Origin: Mesorhizobium loti
GTDB lineage: Bacteria; Pseudomonadota; Alphaproteobacteria; Rhizobiales; Rhizobiaceae
DNA: 64,000 nucleotides
Reading direction: 5' to 3'
NCBI RefSeq assembly: GCF_003148495.1
Contig: NZ_QGGH01000010.1
Span: 117,046 to 181,045 of the forward strand
The position numbers were made by a program, and so were the translations under genes. This document shows positions 37,771 to 46,424 of this stretch, piece by piece (position 1 is the first letter of the stretch; every line of letters begins with the position of its first letter). The notes beneath the pieces were generated by a model that made no database searches, had not been told where the DNA came from, and saw only the letters and a list, made by a program, of their open reading frames with translations.

Positions 37771-39038
37771 TGCGTGTGGCGATCGAAGATTTGCCGGCCC
37801 TGTACAGGGAACGAAAGAAGATCGGGGTGACCTCGGTGTGTTCGGCACACCCGTTGGTGCTGAAAGCTGCACTGCGCCATGGCCGGGAAACCGGCACCAC
37901 CGTCCTGATCGAGGCGACGTGCAACCAGGTCAATCATCTGGGCGGTTATACGGGCATGACGCCGGCCGATTTCGCGGCGATGGTGGACGCACTCGCGGCA
38001 GCCGAGCAATGCCCGAAAGAGCTGATCGTGCTTGGCGGGGATCATCTCGGCCCTAGTCCCTGGAAGGACCGGCCCGCCGAAGAGGCGATGGCACAGGCCG
38101 GGACCATGGTCGATGCTTATGTCCGCGCCGGCTTCCGCAAGATCCACCTCGATGCCTCGATGGGTTGCGCGGGTGAACCGGCGGCGCTCGACGACCACAC
38201 GGTGGCCGAGCGCGCCGCCAAGCTGGCGGGCGTCGCGGAACAGGCGGCAGCGCAGAGCAGCAAGGCAAGCCCGGTCTACATCATCGGCACGGAAGTGCCA
38301 CCGCCCGGCGGCGCCGATCACGCATTGGATGCGATCACCCCGACCAGTCCGGAGGCGGCTCGCCAAACATATGCCATTCACGCCAAAGCATTCCAGGCCG
38401 CCGGGCTTGAAAGCGCGTTTTCCCGCGTCATCGGGCTTGTGGTGCAGCCGGGCGTGGAGTTCGGCAACCAGAATGTGATTTTCTACGATCGGGCGAAGGC
38501 CCGTGATCTGGCGGCAACGCTGAACAGATTGCCATCGCTCGTTTTCGAAGCCCATTCGACCGATTATCAGGGCGAGAGGCCGTTGCGTGAACTCGTCGAG
38601 GACGGCTTCGCCATCCTCAAGGTCGGCCCCGAGCTGACCTTCAAACTGCGCGAGGCGCTGTACGCGCTCGACCTGATCGCTTCCGATCTGGTGCCCTTCT
38701 ATGGCGAGCGGCCGCTTTACCACGCCCTGGAAGAGCTGATGCTCGGCGCCCCCAAGAACTGGGCAAGCCACTATCACGGCAGCGATGCCGACAAGCGGAC
38801 ACTGCGCCACTACTCCTATTCCGATCGCATCCGATACTATTGGGCGACCCCGCAAGCCCGTGCCGCATGCGACCGACTCTTCGATACGTTAAAGGGCCGG
38901 AAGGTGCCGGTGACGCTGTTTCTCCAGCACCTGCCTTCGGCGCTCGCTTGGGCCGACCGCGCCTGCGACGGCGAGGACATCGCGATCGATCACGTCCAGC
39001 AAAGCATCGAGGTGTACGCTCGGGCATGCGGCACCTGA
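37770..39038 (+). CDS. GatZ/KbaZ family protein, possible D-tagatose 6-phosphate 4-epimerase
   Basis: This 422-aa protein of the tagatose-bisphosphate aldolase 'non-catalytic subunit' family has GVTSVCSAHPLVLKAALRHG, IEATCNQVNHLGGYTGMTP, LGGDHLGPSPW, IHLDASMGCAGE and the C-terminal HYSYSDRIRYYW. In Agrobacterium, members of this family were shown to be D-tagatose 6-phosphate 4-epimerases. The overlap with a PfkB kinase and absence of GatY/KbaY favour that role here: tagatose to tagatose 6-phosphate to fructose 6-phosphate. No transporter or polyol dehydrogenase is adjacent. Confidence 0.85.
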   Translation: MRVAIEDLPALYRERKKIGVTSVCSAHPLVLKAALRHGRETGTTVLIEATCNQVNHLGGYTGMTPADFAAMVDALAAAEQCPKELIVLGGDHLGPSPWKDRPAEEAMAQAGTMVDAYVRAGFRKIHLDASMGCAGEPAALDDHTVAERAAKLAGVAEQAAAQSSKASPVYIIGTEVPPPGGADHALDAITPTSPEAARQTYAIHAKAFQAAGLESAFSRVIGLVVQPGVEFGNQNVIFYDRAKARDLAATLNRLPSLVFEAHSTDYQGERPLRELVEDGFAILKVGPELTFKLREALYALDLIASDLVPFYGERPLYHALEELMLGAPKNWASHYHGSDADKRTLRHYSYSDRIRYYWATPQARAACDRLFDTLKGRKVPVTLFLQHLPSALAWADRACDGEDIAIDHVQQSIEVYARACGT

Positions 39039-39096
39039 ACCCTGCGTCCGGCCCCCTTCAAGGTTAGAGCCGACGAGCCGGCGGGCGGCTGAACGC

Positions 39097-40443
39097 TTAC
39101 AGCGACGGTCCCAATCGGATCGGGCTGCCGTCGCTGAAACGGGATTGACGGAACCTGTGGAGATTGTGCCCGGTCTCGTTGCCCTGGATCAAATCGGACA
39201 GGATGCGGCCCATTCCGGGTCCTATGCCGAAGCCGTGGCCACTCATCCCGGTCGCGACAACGAGGCCCGGGATCGCAGCGGCGCGATCGACGATAGGCAC
39301 GACATCCGGCATCGCATCGATCATGCCGGCCCAGCTCGCCCTGATCGGCACTGTCTTGAACTGCGGGAAAAGCTCCCTGAACCCGCTGTCGATGGCGCGG
39401 AGCGCCGAGGCCTCCGGAGCGGGATTGAGGACGCGCATCCATTCGAACGGGGTTTCCTTGTCAGCGTCCCATCTTCGCGGGGTTGACCAGGCGTCCGGAT
39501 ATCCGCGCGGCGCGGCCGGCAGGTAGCGTGTGCCAAAGGGATTGGCCATCAGGGCGCTGACATATTTGCCCGCATGGCGAAATGCGTCCGGCCCTATGTA
39601 GAGTTGGTTGCTGCCTCCCGATGCGAGCGTGTACCCGCCATCCTGCCTGCGCCGGAAAGCGATGCGTTCGTCCGCGGCGGCACCGGCGTGGATTTCCGCC
39701 ATCGGCGCTGTCGCGGCGACGGTCGCCCTGACGCTGAGCTGCGGGATCGAGATGCCGTGCGCGCGCAGGAAGAGCGATGTCCAGGCGCCGCTGGCGACGA
39801 GGACGCTCGAGGTGGCGATGTGGCCGCGCTCGGTCCAGACGCCGCTGATCCGGCCGGCCGAGATGTCGAGCATACGTGCCGCGCAATTCTCGATGATCGT
39901 GACGCCTTGCCGGGCGGCCAGGCGAGCGATCGCGGGCACGGCAACCCAAGGCTCGGCGCGCATGTCCGATGGGGTGGTCATGGCGCCTTTGAACGGTAGC
40001 GACATGGCCGGGATCAGGCTTGCCACCTCACCCTGGTCGAGGAGACGCGTGTCGACGCCATGAGCCTGGGCGATCTTCAGGAATTTCGCGAAACCGGCCA
40101 TCTCCTTGTCCGTCCGCGCAAGATAGGTAACGCCCGTCTGCTTCAGTCCTATGTCCTCGCCGCAATCCTGCGCCAGTTGCCGCCAGAGGCGCTGCGCTTC
40201 GATCACGATCGGCAGTTCGTCGGCATCGCGGCCCTGCTGCCGGATCCAGCCCCAATTGCGCGAGGATTGCTCGGCGGCGATGCGTCCCTTTTCCAGCAGC
40301 GTCACCGAGATGTTGCGTCGCGCAAGGAACAGTGCCGTGGTCACGCCAATGACGCCGCCGCCGATGATCACGACTTCCGAGGTCTTCGGCAGCGGGTCTT
40401 GAAACTGGATTGGAATGGCTTCGGTGAAGGGGAAGATTGTCAA
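39097..40443 (-). CDS. FAD-dependent oxidoreductase (DAO family)
   Basis: This 448-aa protein has the FAD motif EVVIIGGGVIGVTTALFLARR at the N-terminus. Further motifs are the SSRNWGWIRQQGRD flavin-contact segment (in the puuB/ordL-like group), and the C-terminal DVVPIVDRAAAIPGLVVATGMSGHGFGIGPGMGR. It probably oxidises an amine or N-substituted amino acid. The start is TTG at 40443, supported by AAGGAAG six bases upstream. The open frame runs 66 codons further through non-coding-looking sequence. It lies next to the arginase/cyclodeaminase module but is separated by 319 bp. Confidence 0.87.
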   Translation of the reverse strand: MTIFPFTEAIPIQFQDPLPKTSEVVIIGGGVIGVTTALFLARRNISVTLLEKGRIAAEQSSRNWGWIRQQGRDADELPIVIEAQRLWRQLAQDCGEDIGLKQTGVTYLARTDKEMAGFAKFLKIAQAHGVDTRLLDQGEVASLIPAMSLPFKGAMTTPSDMRAEPWVAVPAIARLAARQGVTIIENCAARMLDISAGRISGVWTERGHIATSSVLVASGAWTSLFLRAHGISIPQLSVRATVAATAPMAEIHAGAAADERIAFRRRQDGGYTLASGGSNQLYIGPDAFRHAGKYVSALMANPFGTRYLPAAPRGYPDAWSTPRRWDADKETPFEWMRVLNPAPEASALRAIDSGFRELFPQFKTVPIRASWAGMIDAMPDVVPIVDRAAAIPGLVVATGMSGHGFGIGPGMGRILSDLIQGNETGHNLHRFRQSRFSDGSPIRLGPSL

Positions 40444-40762
40444 GGAGCACTTCCTTATTGGTATGCTACGGCGGTATATCGTGCTGTGTCGACGATCAAA
40501 TCCGATGGTAGCGTTGGCTGGAATCGATACTAGAATCAAGCCTTTGACTATCCGATCTTCTCGATTCCCGCCTAGGCATGTCTCGGCAGCACCTGGAGCA
40601 CCCTGGTGATGAGCATGCTGAACTCGGCCCGCCGGCGTCATAGTCTATGAAGGCAAATGGGTCGCGGCTCCGGTCAACGTCCACTCGGTCAACTGGCGGC
40701 TTCGACGGCTTACCTAGGGTGTGTTGTCGTATGGCCGACGCCCAGCAGCCCGCACAGCAGTT
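40444..40762. other. Intergenic region with the left copy of a 29-bp direct repeat
   Basis: This 319-bp gap lies between the oxidoreductase start and the cyclodeaminase stop. It carries the repeat at 40502-40530 near its left end. No coding frame is convincing, and the sequence looks like decayed DNA. Confidence 0.5.
40502..40530 (+). repeat. Direct repeat, left copy
   Basis: The 29-bp string starting CCGATGGTAGCGTTGGCTGG matches the copy at 43726-43754 with 27 identities, in the same orientation. The two bracket the cyclodeaminase-arginase-Lrp module and the integrase remnant, as attachment-site duplications would. Confidence 0.6.
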
Positions 40763-41809
40763 TCAGTCTTGCCTTGCCGCACGCAAAAGCATTCCAAAGA
40801 GGTCGCGCGGCTCATCAGGATCGGCAAGGAGATCCAGCTCCTCGTAAAGGCCGGTGTCGGCGAGTTGATCGCGCACGTAGCGGAGAGCAGAGAAATCCTC
40901 GGTGGCGAAGCCGACGGAATCGAACAGCGTCACCGCCTGGTTGTTGCTGCGCCCCTCGGCCGTTCCAGCCATCACCTCCCACAATTCGGCGACGGGATGA
41001 TCCGGATCGAGTTGCTGGATTTCACCCTCGATGCGCGTCTGCGGCGTGTACTCGACGATAATCCGCGACCGCAGCAGGATGTCACGATGGAGTTCCGTCT
41101 TGCCCGGGCAGTCGCCGCCGACCGCGTTGATGTGGACGCCGCTGCCGACCATGTTGTCGGTGAGGATGGTCGCATACTGCTTGTCGGCGGTGACCGTGGT
41201 GATGATCTGCGCGCCCTCCACGGCGGCATGTGCCGAAGCGCAGGACGTGATGTCGAACCCCAGTCCCGCCAGATTATCCGCGCATTTGCGCGTGGCTGCC
41301 GGGTCGATGTCGTAGAGGCGCAGCTTGTTGACGCCGAGCAGCGCCTTGAAGGCGAGCGCCTGGAATTCCGACTGGGCGCCGTTGCCGATGATGGCCATGC
41401 AGTCCGCGCCCTTCGGCGCCAGGTATTTTGCGGCGACCGCCGACGTTGCCGCCGTGCGCAAGGCGGTCAGGATGGTCATCTCGGAGAGCAGCATCGGATA
41501 GCCGTTGCCGACATCGGCTAGGACGCCGAAAGCGGTGACCGTCTGGCGGCCCTCACGCATGTTCTTGGGGTGGCCGTTGACGTATTTGAAGCCGTAGAGG
41601 CGGCCGTCGCTCGTCGGCATCAGTTCGATCACCCCGTCAATGCTGTGCGAGGCGACGCGCGGCGTCTTGTCGAACAGCGCCCAGCGACGAAAGTCCTCCT
41701 CGATGTAAGCTGCGAGATCGATGAGGAAGCGCTCGACGCCGATGGCAAGCACCAGCTTCATCATGTGGTCGACGCTGACGAAGGGAACGATATTCAGCTT
41801 GGCGTTCAT
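40763..41809 (-). CDS. ocd: Ornithine cyclodeaminase
   Basis: This 348-aa enzyme converts L-ornithine to L-proline with release of ammonia. It has PFVSVDHMMKLVLAIG, RVASHSIDGVIELMPTSDG, the NAD-binding GNGAQSEFQALAFKALLG and the NAVGGDCPGKTELH active-site block. It is 3 bp downstream of arginase, so arginine can be degraded through ornithine to proline as in the Agrobacterium arc genes. It is a close paralogue of the protein at 2403-3455, nearly colinear over its whole length. Confidence 0.92.
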   Translation of the reverse strand: MNAKLNIVPFVSVDHMMKLVLAIGVERFLIDLAAYIEEDFRRWALFDKTPRVASHSIDGVIELMPTSDGRLYGFKYVNGHPKNMREGRQTVTAFGVLADVGNGYPMLLSEMTILTALRTAATSAVAAKYLAPKGADCMAIIGNGAQSEFQALAFKALLGVNKLRLYDIDPAATRKCADNLAGLGFDITSCASAHAAVEGAQIITTVTADKQYATILTDNMVGSGVHINAVGGDCPGKTELHRDILLRSRIIVEYTPQTRIEGEIQQLDPDHPVAELWEVMAGTAEGRSNNQAVTLFDSVGFATEDFSALRYVRDQLADTGLYEELDLLADPDEPRDLFGMLLRAARQD

Positions 41810-41812
41810 CGA

Positions 41813-42733
41813 TCAAAAGCTCCTGGTCGGCCGGTCCATGATACGGCGGCCCATCAGGCTTGCCGTCAGGTCGACCATGAGTGTGGCGGTGCGGCCGCGC
41901 TCGTCGAGAAAGGGGTTGAGTTCGACCAGATCGAGGCTGCTGACCAGGCCGCTGTCCGAAAGCATCTCCATGACCAGATGCGCTTCGCGAAACGTTGCTC
42001 CACCCGGAACGGTCGTGCCAACCGCGGGAGCGATCGACGGATCGAGGAAGTCGACATCGAGACTGACATGCAGCAGGCCATTCTCGAGCGTCACCCGGTC
42101 CAGAAAGGCACCCAGAAGCGGCGCGATGCCATGTTCGTCGATGGCGCGCATATCGTGCACGGTGACGCCCGCGGCGCGCAGCGCCTGCCGCTCGGCCGGA
42201 TCAACGCTGCGAATACCCAATGTGCAGATGCGGGCCGGGTCTATCCGCTCCGGCAGATCCGGAAAATAGCCGTGGAAGCCCGGCTGGCCGCTGGCGTAGG
42301 CAAGCGGCACGCCATGCAAATTGCCGCTGGCGGTGGTGTCGAGCGTGTGAAAATCGGGATGCGCGTCGAGCCACAGCACAAATAGCGGCCTGCCGGTTTG
42401 CGCCGCGCGACGGGCCAGTCCCGACAGGGTTCCAGCGGAGATGGAGTGATCTCCGCCGAGAAAGATCGGCATGGCGTCCGCGCTGGCGGCATAGGCTGCA
42501 TCCGCGATGCCCGCCGTCCACGCTGAAATCTCCGGCAGCGCCTTCAGCGCCAGGTTGCCATGGGCGATCGGGCGCACCGGCGTCGGCGCGACGGTGCCAA
42601 GATCAGCAACCGCATGGCCAAGGTCCCTGAGGGCGCCGACCAGCCCCGCCGTCCGCAAGGCGCTCGGTCCCATTTCGCAGCCCATTCGGCCAGCGCCGTC
42701 CTGCACCGGCGCACCCAATATGTTGCAGTTCAT
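41813..42733 (-). CDS. rocF: Arginase
   Basis: This 306-aa enzyme hydrolyses L-arginine to ornithine and urea. Metal-binding motifs are FLGGDHSISAG, LWLDAHPDFHT and SLDVDFLDPSIAPAVGT. The active-site His is in SGNLHGVPLA. The length equals that of typical bacterial arginases. It is the first gene of the leftward pair and is divergent from the Lrp-type regulator over 132 bp, so arginine- or ornithine-responsive control is likely (inference). Confidence 0.95.
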   Translation of the reverse strand: MNCNILGAPVQDGAGRMGCEMGPSALRTAGLVGALRDLGHAVADLGTVAPTPVRPIAHGNLALKALPEISAWTAGIADAAYAASADAMPIFLGGDHSISAGTLSGLARRAAQTGRPLFVLWLDAHPDFHTLDTTASGNLHGVPLAYASGQPGFHGYFPDLPERIDPARICTLGIRSVDPAERQALRAAGVTVHDMRAIDEHGIAPLLGAFLDRVTLENGLLHVSLDVDFLDPSIAPAVGTTVPGGATFREAHLVMEMLSDSGLVSSLDLVELNPFLDERGRTATLMVDLTASLMGRRIMDRPTRSF

Positions 42734-42865
42734 GCAAGCACTCTCCCTCTATGAGGCCCAGGAGGTGTTGAACCGTATGCTGCCGGCAGAATGAATAGAG
42801 CTGATTGGCAAAACCAGCAGTAAGAGTTATCGTTTTGAGACATCAGGCTGCCATATTGGACAATT

Positions 42866-43303
42866 GTGGATTCTCTCGACCAGAAACTCATCACGCTCCT
42901 GCGCCACAGCGCGCGGCGGAGCATCTCCGACCTGGCGGCGGATCTTGGCGTGTCGCGCGCCACGGCACGCTCGCGAATGGAGCGGCTTGAACAGTCCGGC
43001 GAGATCATCGGCTATACGGTCATCTTGCGCGCCGAAGCGATCAGCTCGGCTGTCAGGGGCATCATGATGATCGAGATCGAAGGCCATGCGGCCGATCGGG
43101 TGATCCGCGCTCTTGGTGGCTTTGCGGAAGTCGCTACGATTCATACGACCAATGGCCGCTGGGATCTGGTGGTCGAGCTCAACACGGCAACCCTCACCGA
43201 GTTCGATGCGGTGTTGCGCCGGATTCGCCTGGTGCCCGGTATCACCGGCAGCGAGACGAGCCTGCTGCTGGCCACGCCGCGCAGCACAAAAGCCCGTCTT
43301 TAG
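42866..43303 (+). CDS. Lrp/AsnC family transcriptional regulator
   Basis: This 145-aa regulator has an N-terminal winged helix (LDQKLITLLRHSARRSISDLAADLGVSRATARSRMERLEQSGEIIGYTV) and a C-terminal RAM/ligand domain (VRGIMMIEIEGHAADRVIRALGGFAEVATIHTTNGRWDLVVELNT). The start is GTG at 42866. Divergence from arginase suggests it is an arcR-like activator of arginine catabolism. Its 3' end lies close to an integrase remnant. Confidence 0.9.
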   Translation: MDSLDQKLITLLRHSARRSISDLAADLGVSRATARSRMERLEQSGEIIGYTVILRAEAISSAVRGIMMIEIEGHAADRVIRALGGFAEVATIHTTNGRWDLVVELNTATLTEFDAVLRRIRLVPGITGSETSLLLATPRSTKARL

Positions 43304-43312
43304 GCACAGCTG

Positions 43313-43612
43313 CGTGGATTGAGGTCGACGGGGCTCTGCACGCTTGATAGCGCACTGGTAGCGAATGCGCGCGGCGTCTGGGTTTTCGCCCAACATGAGA
43401 GAAGACCATAGCGCGGTGTCGGCAGCTTCATGGAGGTCCCGGGCAGTACGCGCCTTCAACCGGTCAGCCGTATCCAAAGCACGGCGTACGAATGCCACCG
43501 CGACCATCGAGATCCCTTAGCTCCTTTGGGACCGTCGGTAGTAGTAGTGAAAGCGATCGCCCCTCCGTTGCAGAAAGCGATCCGGATCATGCTCTTCGCA
43601 TCGCCTTCCCAT
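43313..43612 (-). pseudogene. Frameshifted N-terminal remnant of a site-specific integrase
   Basis: Leftward, the first frame reads MGRRCEEHDPDRFLQRRGDRFHYYYRR. After a shift, VPKELRDLDGRGGIRT appears, and after a second shift ALDTADRLKARTARDLHEAADTALWSSL...ARIRYQCAIKRA. Together these match the N-terminal (DUF6538-like) domain of rhizobial tyrosine integrases: FLQRRG..YYYRRVPKELR and the arm helices. The core catalytic domain is missing, and the fragment ends by the Lrp gene. At least two frameshifts and the truncation make it inactive. Boundaries are approximate. Confidence 0.65.
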
Positions 43613-43627
43613 GTCTTTAAGATACCG

Positions 43628-43655
43628 TTTGTATCACAATAGGTATCACAAAGGG
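43628..43655 (+). repeat. Iteron cluster A (GTATCACAAtag/aagg)
   Basis: GTATCACAATAG (43631) and GTATCACAAAGG (43643) are 12-bp spaced copies just upstream of the integrase remnant's start codon. The 28-bp unit is repeated with two T/G changes at 43804-43831. Confidence 0.6.
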
Positions 43656-43725
43656 CCAAAATAGCGCGAGCGCACGAGTAAATCGTGCGCAATCAATCAG
43701 CAAAATCAACAACTTAGCGGATAAA

Positions 43726-43754
43726 CCGATGGTACCGTTGGCTGGGATCGATAC
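43726..43754 (+). repeat. Direct repeat, right copy
   Basis: The 29-bp string starting CCGATGGTACCGTTGGCTGG matches 40502-40530 at 27 of 29 positions in the same orientation. It lies between the two iteron clusters, upstream of the integrase remnant. This is where attachment sites of such elements are often found. Confidence 0.6.
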
Positions 43755-43803
43755 CGACACTAAGATATTGTTTTTATTAGTGTATTCCGCCTTCTAAGCT
43801 CGA

Positions 43804-43842
43804 TTTGTAGCACAATAGGTAGCACAAAGGGTAGCACACTCA
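43804..43842 (+). repeat. Iteron cluster B (three 12-bp GTAGCACA units)
   Basis: GTAGCACAATAG (43807), GTAGCACAAAGG (43819) and GTAGCACACTCA (43831) are exactly 12 bp apart. The cluster repeats cluster A with T to G at the same position of each unit. The spacing suggests protein-binding sites such as integrase arm or excisionase sites (inference). Confidence 0.6.
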
Positions 43843-44586
43843 TGGCGCCTGTCTGATTCCGGTGACCGCCGAAGCCGCCCCCACAGAGGAACACCCTCTT
43901 GGAATGTTGTCGCATCTATCCTGCGTCCCTCCTCCGCAAAGCGCGCGTTCTTTATCAAAAGAAAAATGGCGGACCCGGAGGGTCAGGGTTTTCTACAGGA
44001 AATCAATACGTTAGCGGATGGTTCGCCAAGCCGTTTCCTTCCTATTCTGTCGTATGGTCTGGCGAACCTAAGGACGATGAACGCGACTAATTACAGGCTT
44101 CGAGATATCGCCGATGTAGCCGAAGGTCGTCAGGAACTCCCTGGTATTGAATGACCGAAATGGGCCGACTGCGGACCGTCAGGTATCGGCTTGGTTTCGC
44201 AAAAAGCTGCCGTTCAGCGTCCGACCCCAAGTGAGACGTTCGCGGTTGAAATACGAAAGCCCAAAAGCAGTCATTCACCTTCGAAGCTTCGACCCTGCGA
44301 CAGCAGCTCAGCGCCCCATAGCGGTCATTAGGCTAGCAGTGCCGCCCCTTGAAAGCGGGCGGTCGATCAAGCAGTCGAGTTTCGGTAATGCGGTAGAAGG
44401 CGGCTGCGGCGCCGTTCATCGACAGAAGGAGACATTCAGCGTCGAGGTCTAGCAACGCAGTCTGAGCCAAAATGCCAGCCGAGATAGTGTTCAGATACGG
44501 CTGGCTCACCGCCGTTTCCCGCACGACCTTAGTTAGAAGGCGATTTCTGCTAAGTGCCCCTGTGCTAGGATGGCAATAGGTGCGAT

Positions 44587-45522
44587 TTGACTGGTGCTCG
44601 CTTGGACCGCTTGGAAGCTATGTCGATGCTGGTGTCCTCCGTCGAGGAGGGAAGCCTCTCGGCCGCTGCTCGGAAACTGCGCATCCCAGTCGCTACCCTT
44701 ACGCGCAACGTCAACGATCTTGAAGCCAAGGTCGGCACAAAGCTCCTCATCAGGACGACCCGCCGACTTGAGCTCACCGAAGCTGGAAGCGACTATGTCG
44801 CCTCGGCAAAACAGATCCTCGAACATGTGGATGAGCAGGAACGCCGCGCCGCTGGTGAATTCCTAGCCCCCCGGGGCGAGCTCGTCGTGACGACGCCGGT
44901 TCAGGTCGCGCGGTTGCGGGTGTTGCCGGTCATCAGCCAGTTTCTTGCTGCCTATCCCGATATAAAAATTCGGCTGCTGCAGTCCGATAGCAACGTCGAC
45001 TTCGTCGATGCACACGTTGACGTTGCAATTCGCCTCGGGCGCCTGCGCGATAGCAGTCTGGTTGCCACGCGTGTGGGCAGCTTGCGTATGGTCGTGGTCG
45101 CAAGCCCTGATCTCTTGGATAAGTGTGGAGAACCAGAGGCTCCGGAAAATCTTCGTGATTATCCCTGCGTCGTGTTTGAGAGCCCCAATCTCTCGCCGTG
45201 GCGCTTCCGCAACCCCGACACCGAGCAGGTTTTCACCATCGCCAATGAGCCGCGCCTGATTGTTTCGTCGCCCGACGCTGCTGTGGATGCCGCGATCGAT
45301 GGGATCGGCGCTACGCTTGTCCTTGAGCACGATGTTGCCGCTGCGGTGAGCGCGGGAAAGCTGCGCCATATTCTGCAGGAGTTTGAGGTCGAACCAATCC
45401 CGGTTCATCTCTTACACCTCTCCCGAAACGTAATGCCGATGAAGCTCCGCGCTTTCATCGACTTCGCCGTACCAAGGCTCCGGGAGAAGCTGGCCGAGTT
45501 TGGGCGTGTCCCATCTGTCTAG
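44587..45522 (+). CDS. LysR family transcriptional regulator
   Basis: This protein of up to 311 aa has a LysR winged helix near the N-terminus (LDRLEAMSMLVSSVEEGSLSAAARKLRIPVATLTRNVNDLEAKVGTKLLIRTTRRLELTEAG). A substrate-binding domain follows (IKIRLLQSDSNVDFVDAHVDVAIRLGRLRDSSLVATRVG), typical of the DmlR-like group. The start is uncertain: TTG at 44587 follows AGGT, and TTG 44602 or ATG 44620 are alternatives. It converges on an SDR gene, and its target is not apparent. Confidence 0.88.
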   Translation: MTGARLDRLEAMSMLVSSVEEGSLSAAARKLRIPVATLTRNVNDLEAKVGTKLLIRTTRRLELTEAGSDYVASAKQILEHVDEQERRAAGEFLAPRGELVVTTPVQVARLRVLPVISQFLAAYPDIKIRLLQSDSNVDFVDAHVDVAIRLGRLRDSSLVATRVGSLRMVVVASPDLLDKCGEPEAPENLRDYPCVVFESPNLSPWRFRNPDTEQVFTIANEPRLIVSSPDAAVDAAIDGIGATLVLEHDVAAAVSAGKLRHILQEFEVEPIPVHLLHLSRNVMPMKLRAFIDFAVPRLREKLAEFGRVPSV

Positions 45523-45677
45523 CAGGGCACCTGCGGCGCTTTCGGATCGCAGCGCCCGGACCTTTGCAAGGCGTCGGTGTCAAAAGGAACGACCCGCCGC
45601 CTGCGATCAAGATCGAAGCGGCAGGCCGGGTTGAACGTTAGTTCTTATCGTCATCCGGCGTTTTGCGCCGAAGTTGG

Positions 45678-46424
45678 TTAGAACTGGGTCAGACCGCCAT
45701 CCACGACCAGTTCTGTGCCAGTGGTGTATGAGGAGTCATCGCTGGCCAGAAAGAGCGCGGTCTTTGCGAGTTCGACCGCTTCGCCGAAACGCTTGAGGCC
45801 AATCTTCTGCGTGATGCCGGCGGCAACCTCCGACAGGGCGGCGTCAGGCAGTCCGATCTTTCCGTAGAATGGGGTTGCGATGGCTCCAGGGCTAAGCGCG
45901 TTCACGCGGATGCCGCGCGGCGCCAACTCCGCACCCAGGGTACGGACAAGGGAACGGGTCGCCGCCTTGGTCGCGGCCAGGATCGACAGGCCCGGATAGC
46001 CGATCGTGTTGAGGAACGAGGTCGTGACGATGATGCTTCCCCCCTTAGGGATGATCGCCGCCGTCTTCTGCATCGTGAAGAATGTGCCGGTGAAATTGAG
46101 CGCGAGGTTGTCGGCAAGATACGCCTCGGTCACCGCTTCGAGCGGCGCGACGGTGGTGGCGCCGGCATTGGCAAAGACGACATCGATATGACCGAACCTG
46201 GCCCGAGTGTCCTCGACCGCCCGTTCGATCTCGGCCACCTTGCGAACGTCGGCCCGCACCAGTAATGCCTTTCCGTCCAATGCCTTGCCAGCCTCGGCCA
46301 AGTGTTCCTCGTTCGAGCCAACCAAGACTACATTGGCGCCTTCAGCTTGGAATAGCTTTGCGGTCTCAAGGCCGATACCGGAAGAACCGCCGGTGATAAA
46401 GGCCACTTTGTTCTTCAGCTTCAT
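45678..46424 (-). CDS. SDR-family oxidoreductase lacking the canonical catalytic tyrosine
   Basis: This 248-aa classical-SDR-like protein has cofactor motif TGGSSGIG, the NNAG-position VFANAGATT, and C-terminal SSDDSSYTTGTELVVDGGL. At the YxxxK site the sequence is ILAATKAAT, so the catalytic Tyr is replaced by Leu while the Lys is kept. It may be catalytically impaired or use another residue. It lies 155 bp from the convergent LysR gene. The start follows GGAGAG. Confidence 0.85.
   Translation of the reverse strand: MKLKNKVAFITGGSSGIGLETAKLFQAEGANVVLVGSNEEHLAEAGKALDGKALLVRADVRKVAEIERAVEDTRARFGHIDVVFANAGATTVAPLEAVTEAYLADNLALNFTGTFFTMQKTAAIIPKGGSIIVTTSFLNTIGYPGLSILAATKAATRSLVRTLGAELAPRGIRVNALSPGAIATPFYGKIGLPDAALSEVAAGITQKIGLKRFGEAVELAKTALFLASDDSSYTTGTELVVDGGLTQF

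Larger units (their letters stand above)
43304..44586. other. Decayed accessory region with integrase remnant and repeats
   Basis: This 1283-bp stretch has no intact gene. It contains a frameshifted integrase 5' fragment (about 43313-43612), two clusters of 12-bp iterons, the right copy of a 29-bp direct repeat, and at 43967-43982 a string whose complement ends CCGGGTCCGCCA like a tRNA 3' end. From 44000 to 44586 I see only short frames without family features. Confidence 0.6.

Noticed and set aside
37611..38855. 414-codon frame opposite the GatZ-like gene
   Set aside because: It is a shadow of a gene with strong family motifs.
44147..44452. 101-codon frame in the decayed accessory region
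   Set aside because: It shows no motif, ribosome site or conserved composition.
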